64,000 nt of DNA from Oryzias latipes (Eukaryota > Chordata > Actinopteri > Beloniformes > Adrianichthyidae): NCBI RefSeq assembly GCF_002234675.1, contig NC_019866.2:23157455-23221454 (forward strand), given 5' to 3'. The notes under the pieces are model-generated. The model searched no databases. It saw only the letters and a list, made by a program, of their open reading frames with translations, and was not told the origin of the DNA. Of this stretch, positions 48,021 to 59,289 are shown one piece after another. Position 1 is the first letter of the stretch. The number at the start of each line of letters is the position of its first letter. A program made the position numbers and the translations under genes.

Positions 48021-49000
48021 ACATAGTTTACTATGAAAGCTTAAGAAAAGCACATAATAGCTACTTCACAGAAATCGTCTGTTTATTTCTTAAATGATAA
48101 AATAAAAATAGGAACCAGCCTGGATTGATTTATTACTACATAATTTTAAAATATTTTTAAAAAGTATCGGAACAGGACGCTGTAATGACTCAAAATCGGA
48201 TCCGGACATCCCCAGTTAACACTAATATTTTAGTTGTTTATATTAAATGTTTGCTTTCTACAAATTTATGAAAATGGTGATCATTAAGTAACTTAACTTG
48301 GTTGATGCTCTAATCACTTTCTGGAGGCAGTGTGACTTCTGTTTGACACAATCACAGACAAGCGAGTTCAGACAAGCTCGGGCAGGCGTTTATGGGATGC
48401 AGGACCGCTGAAGCCGGATAAACAATCAGTTTACTGTTTATCTGATGGCTGATCGAAGACGGGAGGGAGGGGGGCCCTCCGTTCCTAAGCCAACCACATG
48501 GCGGCAGGTCACCGCCCTCTCAAGAAGCCTGTCACTTGTTCTGGGCGGTAAAACGAGCGGCCCACCTCCCCAACCACCAAACTGCCTCGTTTTTTTGTCG
48601 TTTAGCCCACTCGGGTCTAAACGTGGCCCCCCAGCCTTGCTGATTGACCCCCCTCAAGCTTCAGGGAAGTGATCAAGCGCGGAGTTGCTGAGTCAATATT
48701 AGCAGTCTGATAAAAGCTTCATGACGTTTTTTTCTTTTCAAAAGCCTCTCCTGATGTCCTCTGCCTTGGTATTTCTGCCCCCACCCCCACCTTTTATAAC
48801 AAATTAGTGCCACTCAACCCCCAAAGTGGATAAATGAGTGAACTCCATCATAGGAAATGGGGGGAAAAAGATTTAAATGCGGATTTTCCCGCCGTCCGTC
48901 GACTTCTTATCGCAACACCGAAAACCAAGAAAGTAAAAGTTTAAAGCTAGCTCGGTTAGCCGAACCCCCCACAGCCCCCCGTATGGGGAGCATCACTCAC

Positions 49001-49100
49001 CCTGATTCCTTCAACTTTTGTGGCTCCTCGAATCCCACTTCCACTCAGGAAAAAGGAAGACCGCCTGCTTTGTTAGAGAGGTGAAAGTTTTCCCTTCACT
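49001..49100 (-). other. carhsp1: Candidate non-coding first exon of carhsp1
   Basis: The minus strand reads GAATCAGG|GTGAGTGATG, a near-ideal donor at 49000-48999. It is preceded by unique, moderately CpG-rich sequence (GTCAGCTCGGTGACGCTTCGCG around 49100) and followed downstream by more GC-rich DNA at 48430-48680. It is the best promoter-like spot upstream of the carhsp1 acceptor at 33248 and downstream of naa60. The link would make a 15.8-kb first intron. Assignment is by position only. Confidence 0.4.
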
Positions 49101-50350
49101 GCGCGAAGCGTCACCGAGCTGACGGTCATTCTCCAGGAGCCGTAAATCGCTGCTCCTTTGATGGCCCCTCCAGTTTTTTTCAGTAGGGGCGTGGCTAATC
49201 TGCGGCTACGTCATCAGGTGCCGTAAAGACTCTAGAAGACTCCACATTTACCGTAAACACCATCGTGAGAGCACGCGGGCTGGAGGAATCCACTGAAACT
49301 TCATAAAATACAACAAGCAGAACTTTAACGCAACAAAAAAATAACAAGACAAATTTGATTGACTCTTTTATGTCGTTGTAAAACGTATTTACAAGCATTT
49401 ATTTACAGTAAACACATTAAAAAGACAATAATGAAAACAATTTGGAAAAAGTGGTTTATGGCCTTTTGTTCATTACATGCAGTTTAATACAAGAACTATG
49501 AGTTGACTGCACAATTATTGACAACTACATTTCTTTAATGATAAGAAAAGAGTTAAAGTGTGCCGTTCTCTTTTGTTACAAGTGACCAGTTATTTCAAAT
49601 GCATTATTTCAATGTATAACATTTGCATCCCTGGACAGACTGACTAGCTATGATGATCCAATTACTCCCTCTTCTGGTCACAATCAAGTACTATTCTTGT
49701 TGCTGCTTTAAATAAGTTTGATAATAAAAAAAATGTAATATGTGACCAATAAAGTGATGTAAGTGTACTAGATGTGTGTGTGTGTAGGTAAAAGGGTGAA
49801 ACAAGAAAACAGGAAATTCTGATGCACCACTCAGGTCTGATTTTGGCTCAAGTATCATAATATTGTGTGATGCAAATCCAAATCTTTTACTTTCGTCTAG
49901 TGCTACACTCTGATTTATAATAAGAGTCTAAGTGGCGGTTTAATTACACCCCTCAACTGGGAATCGGGTCTGAACAAAAATTTAATTTCTCCTGACTATT
50001 TTTACTTAGAAATATGTCTTTCATCATAGGAAGATTCATGATTCAGAGCATTAAATTGCTAAATTTCAAATCATAATACTACCACCACTTGTTGAGTTTA
50101 ATAATTACTTAAAAATTAATTGAAAAGAAGAATTTTTAGGGGGAAAAATCTCATTGAAATCCTTTAGTTTTTCTCTGACGACCATGTTGGATTGTGTGTA
50201 TGTTTTTGTGCCTTACACAACCATGATGTGTGTATGTTTTAATGTTAGTGTGCAAACATCTCTTAGTACTGTAGCACACACGCTGATGCCACTGATTCAT
50301 GCAGTCAAATGAGTGTAAGCTGGAGAGAACCAAAGTAGCAGGAAGATATT
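49101..50350. other. Spacer between carhsp1 and naa60, no gene
   Basis: A/T-rich with a (TG)n stretch near 49772-49786. Nothing coding. The carhsp1 promoter would lie at its left edge. Confidence 0.5.
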
Positions 50351-50354
50351 TTAA

Positions 50355-50860
50355 AGTTCCACTCCGATCATCTTTTGTAAAAATGTTCCCAGTGGTCTTT
50401 TAATTATGATTACGCCGTTTTAAGAAATCATTTAAAAATAAAAATCTGTCTTGTTTTATAGGACATATTTTCTGTAGAGCTGCAGCAGCTCATGAGAAAT
50501 TCCCCTCCGAGTTGTGGATGTTGGTGCAGAGCAGCCCCACCCCCTTCCTGTAGCTGAGAGCTCTCCGTTTACATTCTCTCCTGCTAGCTTACAGCCCCTC
50601 ACAACCCCAACCAAACATTAGCTGTACAACAAAGACATTTTGTTGTGGTCTGCCGATTGTCGCACCTACGTCACAGCTACAGACTTTTAAAACGCCATTT
50701 TTCCCCCCGTCTGCTTCCGATTCACAACAATTTAAATAAAGAAATACTCAGACATGCAAATTTGATATTCATCTTTTTTGTATTTGTCTTCCACCTTTAG
50801 AAAAACGCCACAAGAACATGTTAGCAACCCCAAAAACACAAGTTTCATGGGAGTGGGTCT
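50355..50860 (+). mobile_element. AGWCCCACTC-family element, longest near-complete copy (506 bp)
   Basis: TTAA (50351-50354) then AGTTCCACTCCGATCATCTT; it ends TTCATGGGAGTGGGTCT. The right TTAA has become TTGG. It contains TTAGGACATATTTTCTGT-like and CTCCTGCTAGCTTACAGCCC blocks common to the family. Confidence 0.6.
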
Positions 50861-52350
50861 TTGGGGGAAAAATTTAACAGTAATTCTGTTATTCTTTGAA
50901 CGATTTTCCTAGAATAACTAAACATTCAGCATTTAGTTTGAATCATATTTTATTCAGTCTATCCCAAGTTCAAACAGACGGACAGAAATGCAACACAGAG
51001 TCACAAAGTGTTGAAGCCGTGGTATGAGGTATTCAAAACAACTGAACAGGAACAAGAAGACTATCACAACACGACAAAGCTTGGAAGCCGGGACAGAGTC
51101 AGTTTTCACAGCCTCTCCAATCATCACACAAACAACATCGGAAAGGTACTTTTGATTTCCCACAATCCCACATGACTTCCCCGCTGTTCAGTCACATCAA
51201 ACTCTGATTTGTTCCCTGACGGACAAACTGGACTGATGTGTAAATCAAACTGAAGTCAAAGAAAACCGACAAAAAATGATCAAGATCTCAAACAAAGTGA
51301 CCCTAAGACTAATTTGTCCAATATTTGGCACTTCGTTGGTGCAAACTGACCCTGCGAGTCGGTGGATTTACCGCGACCCTCCTGCAGGAGGCGCCGTTTG
51401 TTTGAGAGCCAACATAAAAGCCCAACGTGGGACACGTTTTAAAAGTTTTCGCATTACCAGCAATGTTACAATCAATGAAGGGGAAAAAACAAATAAAAAC
51501 TACCTGTCATCATTTAAAATCTTTAAAATGACATCCACAATAGGGCGGGGCTTCTGCTGGACTGATGACCACGCATAAATATAAAAGGACATTTGGTCTG
51601 ACGGGTTTCTACTAAATCTTTGATTGAGAAAAAAAAGAGGAAACTGCTAACTTTACCGAAATTTACTGCATTGTGTTTAAAAGGTTTCTGAGTGCAATAA
51701 AGTTTATTCAAACTCCCAGATTGATAAACTCCTTCATCTTTCAAATGGTCTTTAGGAACAAAGGAGCAAGTATGGTCTTACCTTTCATTCAGATCTACTA
51801 ACAGCATAGAATACGTATAAATATGGAAATAAGTGGATATATTAGTATATATAATATACAAATAAAGTACATAAACTCTGATAGTAGCTGGAAGGAGAAG
51901 GGCAACAGGAAGGGCTAGATTAAACCCTCAGTATCATTCTGTGTGCGTGCAGACCAGAACTACAATGTGTGCTATCACGCTGTGGTCTGAAGGTGGGTCC
52001 GGCGCTGCACAAACACAGGCTACGGGTCTAGATAAGAGTTCTGTACGAGTGAGAACCAAACCAGGAGAAAAAATCCGGTGGTTTTTCCAGTAGATCCTGA
52101 AAATGTGAGGACAACGTTGAAGAATGGAGGATCCCGCAGCGTCACCTCCCCGCACGGGTCCGTGACTGCATCACTGGGTCGAATGCAGGGGGGGAGGAAG
52201 CCGATGAAGTGAAAGCACGCGTGTGTTTTGGTCTGCACGGGGAAGACTGGCGAGCGTCAGAAGAGCCGGGCTCCTGGGAAAACAGGAAACGACAACAGTG
52301 AGGACACCGGACGGCGTGGGCGTTTGCATCAGCGGACTCACCGCCTCGCG
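50861..52350. other. naa60 3' UTR side and spacer
   Basis: The naa60 3' UTR must run left from 52350. Possible minus-strand AATAAA words occur (for example plus TTTATT near 51706-51711 and TTTTATTCAG near 50949), but the true end cannot be chosen. No other gene is seen. Confidence 0.4.
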
Positions 52351-55300
52351 TCACATGGTTCTGCTGTACTGGATGCCGGTCTTGGAGGCGATGTTGGACC
52401 AGGGGAGCAGAGAGCGTAGCAGGGACTGGGCCTGCCGGTACAGCCGCTGGGGGATGGAGCAGGGGCTCAGGCTGGCCAGAGCCGAACCGATGTGCTGGAT
52501 GTAGTCAGTGAAGGCGTTGGTTAAGGAAAACAGACAAATGCTAAACTGGAATTTCTGGAGAGCAAAGAAAATCCTTTTCTAGAGACGGTGAAGAGCTGTG
52601 CACAGTGCTCGCTTGTTTATCACGTTGTAAAAAAACAACAACCATACGATAGGTGTGGTATACCGGTAGGTATGTAGTAGAATTACAGATTGTTAAACTC
52701 AAAACCTTCACAGGGGGGGGAAAAAATTAAAAATTCCACTAAAGAAATGCCAAAGATGAACCACAATATAGTGAGGGAACACTGCACTGATGCATCACGA
52801 CACATCGCTCCATGTTCAAACTCCTGTCAGCTCCATGCCCTCCTTCAAAAGAAGAGTCAGAAGGTCGACCACAAAGACCAAGCCCTGAAAACACCAGACT
52901 GTGTTCAATGCCCATCATGTGACCATAGAGAACCCATCAAACCAGCTGCAGAACCAGAGGCTCTAGATCAGTCATCTGGGAAATCTTTCAGAGTTAAAAG
53001 GACCGTGTCGCTGCTAAATGGCCTGTACTTATATAGCGCTTTAAAGTCCCAGCCCCCTTCACCCACGCACACACATTCACACACTGGTGCCAACCTGTCA
53101 CCACCAACAGTAATGTGGTGTCATGGCCAAGGACAAATGACCGGGCATCAAACCTGCGATCTACCACTCTGAAGGGGTGAAGTGGTCAGAGGTGGACCTC
53201 AGCTGCCTCGTCACTGAGCATGTATATGCAGACTCCCTCTAACAGTTATCCACACGTCTGAACCTCTTCACAGAGTCACGGTCCAACACGGTTCTAAAAA
53301 ACAAACCAGGTAAAGTCGTTTAAAGGGAACACAGCGGGCAGCTGTCGCACGTTCAAGACCGTGCCTTCTTGAACAGGCTTTTAGCATGTGGTGCTCACAC
53401 TGGTCCATCACTACCCGCTACCCCACCGGCACATGTATCTACATTTGGAAGAGGCTTGGTGAGAAGGGTGGAAACGGTGAAAATGTCGGGAATCTTGCTC
53501 CAGGATTTCTCTTTCACAGCTCTATGAAAGACTTGGCGTCATGGTGTTTTATCCAGCTCAGTGGCCTTGTGGTGGAGTGTCTGCCCTAAGACAGCTGGTC
53601 ATGAGTTCAAATCAATGGCCAAGTCATACCAAAGACTCTAAAAAATAGGACCCAAAGCCAAAACCTTCCTACCCGAGACTCAGCATTAACGGGTTGGACT
53701 GGGGGGGTTTAAACCACCAAATTGTGGATAGCGGCTCACTGCTCCCCAGGGGAGGTGTCAAATGTGGAGAAAAAATTTCACACATCTGAGTGCGTGAAAA
53801 CTAACTTTAACTTTAATATAATTCCGGCCGGGCAAAAACTGCAACTATTAATTTCTTCTTTATGATCAATTTTCAAATAGTTGGCACTTCCGTGAACTAA
53901 AAAGGACACCACCCACTACCAAATCCAAGTCCCTGATTGGTCAAAGTTCAACAGGACAATTTACCTTTCAGCACGCGTTCAATGGCTGCAGGTTTTGTAC
54001 GTAGAGCCTGAAAACTGACTTCATAACTTGGCAACGCGTGAGAGTTTTAAACGCAGAATCACAAAATGCAGATTTATACACGTCTACATAGACTTTTCAT
54101 TGGAATTGGTGGTTTGAACGTGCGTTGCTGAGCCCTGTGGGAACCTAGCTTTACCCTTGATAAAGACAAAACATAAAATATCAGGAATAGGATAAAATGT
54201 GGTGAAGGAAAAGCTTCTACAGAAGTGTTTGTTTGTGTTTTGTTTGCTTTCTCAAATGGATATAATATCGTCCAGGGCGGATGACCCCCATTAATGTAGA
54301 GCACGTATGTGAATCCATCTTTGAGGACGCCGCGGATGGAGTAGTAGTAGGGCAGGTAGTGGTGCTGTCTGAAGTCTCTGTTCTCATAGAAGTGGATGGC
54401 AGTGTTGTTGGTGGTGAGGACGTGCAGGTAGATGGCCTTGCAGTGGTCCTGGGCGGTGGTGGAGATGTGCTCCTTCAGACTGTCCAGCAGTAAGGAGCCT
54501 GAGCAGATGGAGGAAGGAATCACAGCGAAGGAAAGAAAGCTTCAGTCAGACAAAGACACAGAAAGTCACCGTACGGTTGAAATGTTTGTGTTTTTTATCT
54601 CCTCTAAATGAAATAAGACTCCTCGATCTCACACATCGAAATTCTACCAGAAGTGTGAATTATCAGAAATTAACGCACGTCGTGGAAGTCTGATGGTTGC
54701 TTTCACAATGTGAATGGAGGAGAATTCATTAATAATTCTTATTGTTTCACTGACAGAACGTGAATTATTTAAAAAAAAAATAAAGTAATATGTCATCTGC
54801 ATAGAGAATAATTTTATGGCTGTATGTTTTATTACTGCAGCTATAGGCTCAGTAAATTTAGCAAAAAGAGAGGGGGAGAGTGGCCAACCCGGACTGGTTT
54901 ATCTTCAAGAAAAAACCTGTCGCAACTCTGTTTGTTGGTTCTGACTGATGCATTGGGGTTGTGACAGAATATTTTAATCTAGTGAACGAATGATTCCCAC
55001 ACTAGAGCTGTGACGGTGTGGGATTTTTGATCACAGCGGTGATGAAGCAGCAAGAGTCCCTGGTTAAATGCAAAATAGAGCAAAAAGTGAACAAGTGCAG
55101 CTTAAAAGGTGCCGCTGCTTTTTTGTGTCCTTCATTTTGCATGACAGGAACACCAACATGTTAACCTTGCCAGGTTTCAGCGAGGATCTTATCGGGGTGG
55201 CGATGTTTCCAGCTGCACTGAGTACGCGCTCCGATGGAGTGCTGGTAGTGCATACAGAGAAATATTTTTCCCCCAGAAGCCCCTGAAGTATGAACATAGG

Positions 55301-56699
55301 ACTCGCAGAAAAAGTAAATTATTAGAAAAGATGAATGTGTTTATTATAGTCATAACACACACCATATGCAGTCCTGTAACTTTCAAAAATTAACGTGCGG
55401 TGATGCGGTTATGGTCACACCCCTAATCCACACCCAGCAGCCAATCAGAATCGAGTATTAACCCAGACCATGATATAAAAAAAGATGAAAGTCAAACTTT
55501 AAAGGAACCAGTTTAAGAAGAAAAACAAAGAGTTTAGTGTTCAGATCCATGCAGTTTTTTAAGAGTGGATTTTATTTATAAATCTAAACTGTGTTGGAAT
55601 TAGAACTTTTATAGATATGAAACCCAAAAATATTCACCTGTATTTATGAACAAGGCCATGACATAAACAACCAAAATGACACACATTCTAACACTATGTG
55701 TGAGTACATTAGTGTGTTTTTGTGAATATATACATATGTATGTGTGTGTTTAGTACCAATTCCGTGTTTCCTGAACTCTTTGACCACTCCCAGGCTGAGG
55801 ATGTAGGCTACCTGTGTGTCCACAGGAAAACTGGAGGACAGGATGTCTCCATCCTAACACACAAATCCGACAGAAGAGGCAGAATGAGACGTGAAAGATG
55901 AAAAAAAATGTAAATGAACGTTTAGCTTTGTAATGTAAAAACAGCGTAAAGCCAAGGCGCTTTGAACTCTGGAATACTGACCTGCTGCCATTTCTGTCAG
56001 AAAACAAACCCCCAAAAAGATGATTGTATGGTTATAAATGTCCTTTATATGTTTCTACTGTAACTGATGTCATTAAAGTTAGATTTTATGTGAAACCATG
56101 GAAAATATACAGGAAATATTAACTCAGAAAATAGGGGTTTTATCCTGGAAGGCTGGTCTGAACCAAAAGCAGCAGATGATGGAGGCATGCATGAATTATC
56201 GTGACTGCATGAACCTTTTATCCTATTTGAAGCTCACTCTAAACATGGCCTCTGCTTTGTTTAGGTAGGATTTAAAAATGAGAGCAACTTCTCCAAACAG
56301 CTTCAGAGGACGCAGCAACATCAGATCCAAAACGCTCAGGGAGGCGTTTCCTCCAGCGTACCTCTTTGTGTACTTTGGTCCGGCCTTTGATCTCCGCCAC
56401 AATCATTCCCACGATGCCTCCTCTGAAGGTGGCAGCGAGGGAGAAGAACTTCTTGTTGGAGGTGATGTCTTGATACCATGAGTCTGGGTACCTGCAGTCA
56501 AACCCCAAACCATCAAACTTCACTTTCACAGTGCGTCCGTTCTGTCAGCAGCTGCAGGAACGTTTCACACAGACGGCGGGATTTCTTACTCGATTGGAAA
56601 CCAATCGCTGCAGAGCTGCTTGACGTTCTCTATGTCATCTTGGCAGAGGAAGCGGAGCTGGACTTCACTGAGGGCTGTGGGAGGCGCCACGTCACTCAT
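52351..56699 (-). CDS. naa60: N-alpha-acetyltransferase 60 (NatF / HAT4), GNAT family
   Basis: Acetyl-CoA-dependent enzyme that acetylates N-termini (Met-Lys, Met-Leu and similar) of membrane proteins on the cytosolic face of the Golgi. Coding exons: 56699-56590, 56491-56362, 55853-55757, 54498-54264, 52507-52351, giving 242 aa, the same length as human NAA60. Seen: RFLCQDDIENVKQLCSDWFP; YPDSWYQDITSNKKFFSLAA; VGMIVAEIKGRTK; the acetyl-CoA loop RKHGIG (108-113) within SLGVVKEFRKHGIGSLLL; ATT-like block AIYLHVLTTNNTAIHFYENR; YYYSIRGVLKDGFTYVLYIN. The C-terminal segment with YIQHIGSALASL and SLLPWSNI is the amphipathic membrane-binding part in the family. Introns 1-3 are GT-AG; the last has AT-AC ends. 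The start ATG lies six bases inside an exon opened by the acceptor before 56705, so a leader exon lies upstream. Confidence 0.95.
53014..53180 (+). repeat. Dispersed fish repeat, second copy
   Basis: AAATGGCCTGTACTTATATA, GCGCTTTAAAGTCCCAGCCC, CACACATTCACACACTGGTG and CATGGCCAAGGACAAATGAC match the repeat type at 15585-15810. Confidence 0.6.
53553..53818 (+). repeat. tRNA-derived SINE in the naa60 AT-AC intron
   Basis: The head reads CTCAGTGGCCTTGTGGTGGA (A-box-like) and GGTCATGAGTTCAAATC (B-box-like). It is followed by the family body (GACTCTAAAAAATAGGACCC, GGTTTAAACCACC, CACTGCTCCCCAGGGGA) and a TTAACTTTAACTTTAA tail. Head, body and short-repeat tail are classic for a pol III SINE. Confidence 0.75.
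55003..55425 (-). mobile_element. hAT deletion derivative retaining the transposase C-terminus
   Basis: The ends TAGAGCTGTGACGGTG and ACCATAACC...CACACCCCTA are imperfect inverted repeats with GCGGTGATG subterminal words. The flanks TCCCACAC and ATCCACAC look like a diverged 8-bp duplication. On the minus strand about 55297-55130 encodes KYFSVCTTSTPSERVLSAAG and KPGKVNMLVFLS, the hallmark hAT C-terminal dimerisation motif. The catalytic and BED finger parts are deleted. It sits in naa60 intron 3. Confidence 0.75.
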
Positions 56700-57371
56700 T
56701 CACTCCTGCAGCAGAACCAGGATTTCACAGTCTTATAATCGCATCAGACAAAATCTGGGAACCAAGTTTCAATTTAACCAAAAAAACAACAACAGCTTCT
56801 TTCTAAATAAATCTGGTTTGCTCTAAAGGTTGTTGGGCAGATTTGGTAATAAAAACTAAAAAAGTAAATATTTTTTTTGTATTGAAAAAACAGGTTTATT
56901 TCCAAATTTGAAATACAACTCCTACTCAGACATGCAGATAGGAAGCATTTCAGGTGTAATACACCAATAAAAATGCTATATAAGTAAAATTTAATTGGTT
57001 TCAACTGACAAAAAGTATTTAAGACACTGGCAGTAAAGAAATCGACTGACCCACACATCAAACACCCACCATTTGGCGGAAGACTCTGTTCTCATAGAAC
57101 AGGAGTCTTGGGAAATTCGGACTAAATAGGATTAACTAACAGTTTGCATATTTAGAATATTGACTTTAATACTGCCAAAAATATACACTTATGTAGAAGA
57201 ATCTGTTAACAATTCAGTCTCTTTAGAATCAGTCATAGAAGAAACTTCATTCACATTCTGGATGTTTTTTTTTAACACCTTTCAGATTTTAATTTTAAGC
57301 CAAACTTTTCAAAAACAATTGTTTTCCAGAGGAAGAGCATAGCTTGTACTCATGTCATAAGCATTGGTTGA

Positions 57372-57870
57372 AGTCCCACTCCGATCATCTGTTGATCTAT
57401 TTCCCGATACTCTTAATTACGATTATGCTGGGACTGTTGGCACTGAGGAACCCTTTACCTCCACGTTGCTGAGAGCTCTCTGTCTATGTGCTCTCCCGCT
57501 AGCTTACAGGCCTTCAGACCCCCAACCCAACATCAGCGGTGCAACAAAAATGGCGACAGATATCGTAGCTATCCAGCCGTCCAGTTCTGATCCAGATTCC
57601 AGCTCAGGCGAGGAAAACAAAGACGTACATGGATGTATTTGTCTGCAGGTGGATGCATCAGAATGGCGCTTGTGGCCCCGCCCAGTCTTTTCCAAGTCAC
57701 AAATACGATCTTTACAAAGGGAGTTTTTGCGTCTGCTCCTGATTCACAACGATTTGAATATAGTAATACTTAGAGATGAGATTTTAAGTTGAATTTTCTT
57801 TATACAAGTCCTCTATCATCAGAAAAAAATGCCACAATAACATGTTAAAAACACTTTTTTTCACAGTGGC
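57372..57870 (+). mobile_element. AGWCCCACTC-family element with an open reading frame upstream of naa60 exon 1
   Basis: It starts AGTCCCACTCCGATCATCTG after TTGA. A frame opens through the element (57364-57792), and from an ATG at 57550 it reads MATDIVAIQPSSSDPDSSSG followed by EENKDVHG. The same segment, with substitutions and a stop, is present at 32.45 kb. It may be the relic of the acidic N-terminus of the parental transposase or of a captured exon; I do not recognise it. Confidence 0.5.
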
Positions 57871-58519
57871 TGTGACATTGAGCTGAGGTACAGCGTCCTG
57901 CCACTGTGTAAACATGGGAGTCACAAAATTCAAATCTGTTAATACTCTTCATATCATACATTATCTGGGGTTTAAAGCAAAACTTAAGTGAAGCAGTGAC
58001 AGATAAAAAAAACTCCAAATGATTATATTTCCTTGTCACAGCTAACAGGAGTATTGAATCGCCAGAAAACCCAGCGAGTAAAGATCCCTTTGATTTGACT
58101 GTTTTCACAGTAGCATCAGCTGTGACCGAAGGACAAAAAAGAAAGAAAGAAAATAAAAGGAAAACACTCTAATTCTGAAACAATCCCACGCAAACGGTTC
58201 AAACTAACATCCTCTAGGCGGGACTTTGGGGGATAGAAAGTTCGTCCTTCTTGGGGGCGTCTGAAAAAAATACCCCGTATCTGATCTGCTCATGATGATG
58301 AACATGATGAACCCACTTCTGTGCCGACTAAGTGTTAGCAAACAAACCTATAAACATGCACGTGCTTGACTTTCTAAACCATAATCTTCTTTTATGAAAT
58401 GTTGACATTAAAGAAACTGTAAAAATATTAGTTTGGCGGACTTGAGGGACGTTTTAATGAACTCACAGAAGATAAGAACCCATGCTAACACAGCTAGCAC
58501 TGATGCTAAGCTAACGCAC

Positions 58520-58737
58520 CTCGTTATGAGACTCGTAGCGGACGAAAGTCGATCAGAAACAGACTCTTTGGGAATCCGTCGCAGCTGCCTCTACTCCGCG
58601 CATAGCATGACAGCGCAGCTGTTTGTTCTTCAGTCTCAGAAGCGATTCATTACGTTAGGAACGACAAAACAGGCTGCTCCACCAGCGGCTAGATGTTTTC
58701 TTCCTGTTTGGAGCCGTCAGCATCACCCATGACGTCA
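58520..58737 (-). promoter_or_regulatory. naa60: Candidate naa60 leader exon and promoter with a CRE palindrome
   Basis: A splice acceptor before 56705 requires an upstream leader exon. The minus strand at 58523-58516 reads CGAG|GTGCGT, an acceptable donor (GT at 58519-58518). Just upstream, at 58730-58737, is a full TGACGTCA palindrome (cAMP-response/ATF site) in CpG-containing DNA. The exon and its 5' end are inferred from position; no TATA box is evident. Confidence 0.35.
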
Positions 58738-58949
58738 CGAGGATTACTTCTCCTCCCCCTCAATGCGCGTTCACAAATAATTTGTGCGCTTTCCCGCCAC
58801 CTAGAGGCCAGTAGATGTTCTTGCGGAGAGGTAAAAAAAAAAACTGGGTAAAAAGCAACCAAACCCGCTTCTCGTGATATGTTAACACCCAAAACAAAAA
58901 CAAAATAAAACACGATTCCAACAACAAACATTAAACCAAAAATTAAAGA

Positions 58950-59285
58950 ATTACCTTTTCAATTTTCAAGTTCCTCTCATTCACACAGAGATTCTCTGTC
59001 TCGCTGGCCTTCATTCCTCTCCTTTCCAGATCAATCTTCCTCCTCTGTAGATATTCCTCCACCCGCTCTCTGCTCTCACTAAAGATCACAGTGTCATCTG
59101 CAAACAGTAGGGTACATGGAGATTCCTGTCTAACCCCATCTTTCAGTCTGTCCATTGCTACAGCAAACAAGATGATGATCCTTGGTGCAGTTTCTGGAAG
59201 TCCTCTGTCAAACCTACAGAAGCTTTCACCACTGCGAGAGTCATAGACATCTCCAATGTTCTTCCAGACTTCCTTATCCAATCCA
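58950..59285 (-). pseudogene. Non-LTR retrotransposon reverse transcriptase fragment
   Basis: The minus-strand translation includes LFAVAMDRLKDGVRQESPCT then LLFADDTVIFSESRERVEEY and LERRGMKASETENLCVNE. FADD is the catalytic core of reverse transcriptase, and the surrounding words match fish LINEs of the RTE-like group. Only about 110 codons remain; the piece upstream (DKEVWKNIGDVYDSRSGESF) looks joined out of order, suggesting rearrangement. Confidence 0.75.
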
Positions 59286-59289
59286 CAGC

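Larger units (their letters stand above)
52508..54263 (-). other. naa60: naa60 intron 4, AT-AC ends, predicted U12-type (minor spliceosome)
   Basis: No GT donor fits the end of the fourth coding exon. On the minus strand the exon ends GGACGATATT and the intron opens ATATCCATTT (54263-54254), one base from the U12 consensus ATATCCTTT. The 3' end reads TTCCTTAAC (branch site, 52528-52520) then CAACGCCTTCAC|TGACTAC. The branch word is a perfect U12 match, about 13 bases before the terminal AC at 52509-52508. Joining there restores frame and the family sequence WTI-F-DYIQHIG. The 1.76-kb intron carries a tRNA-derived SINE and an L2-like tail. Confidence 0.85.

Noticed and set aside
48445..49084. 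Plus-strand frames of 75 codons in GC-rich DNA near 48.5-49 kb
   Set aside because: Compositional frames in a promoter-like region; opposite strand to carhsp1 and without motifs.
54074..54263. Extension of the naa60 fourth coding exon to a stop at 54074
   Set aside because: The added residues (KANKTQTNTSVEAFPS...) do not match the family, whereas the AT-AC splice restores the known C-terminus and length.
55068..55286. Plus-strand 72-codon frame
   Set aside because: Antisense of the hAT dimerisation motif, which is the recognisable reading.
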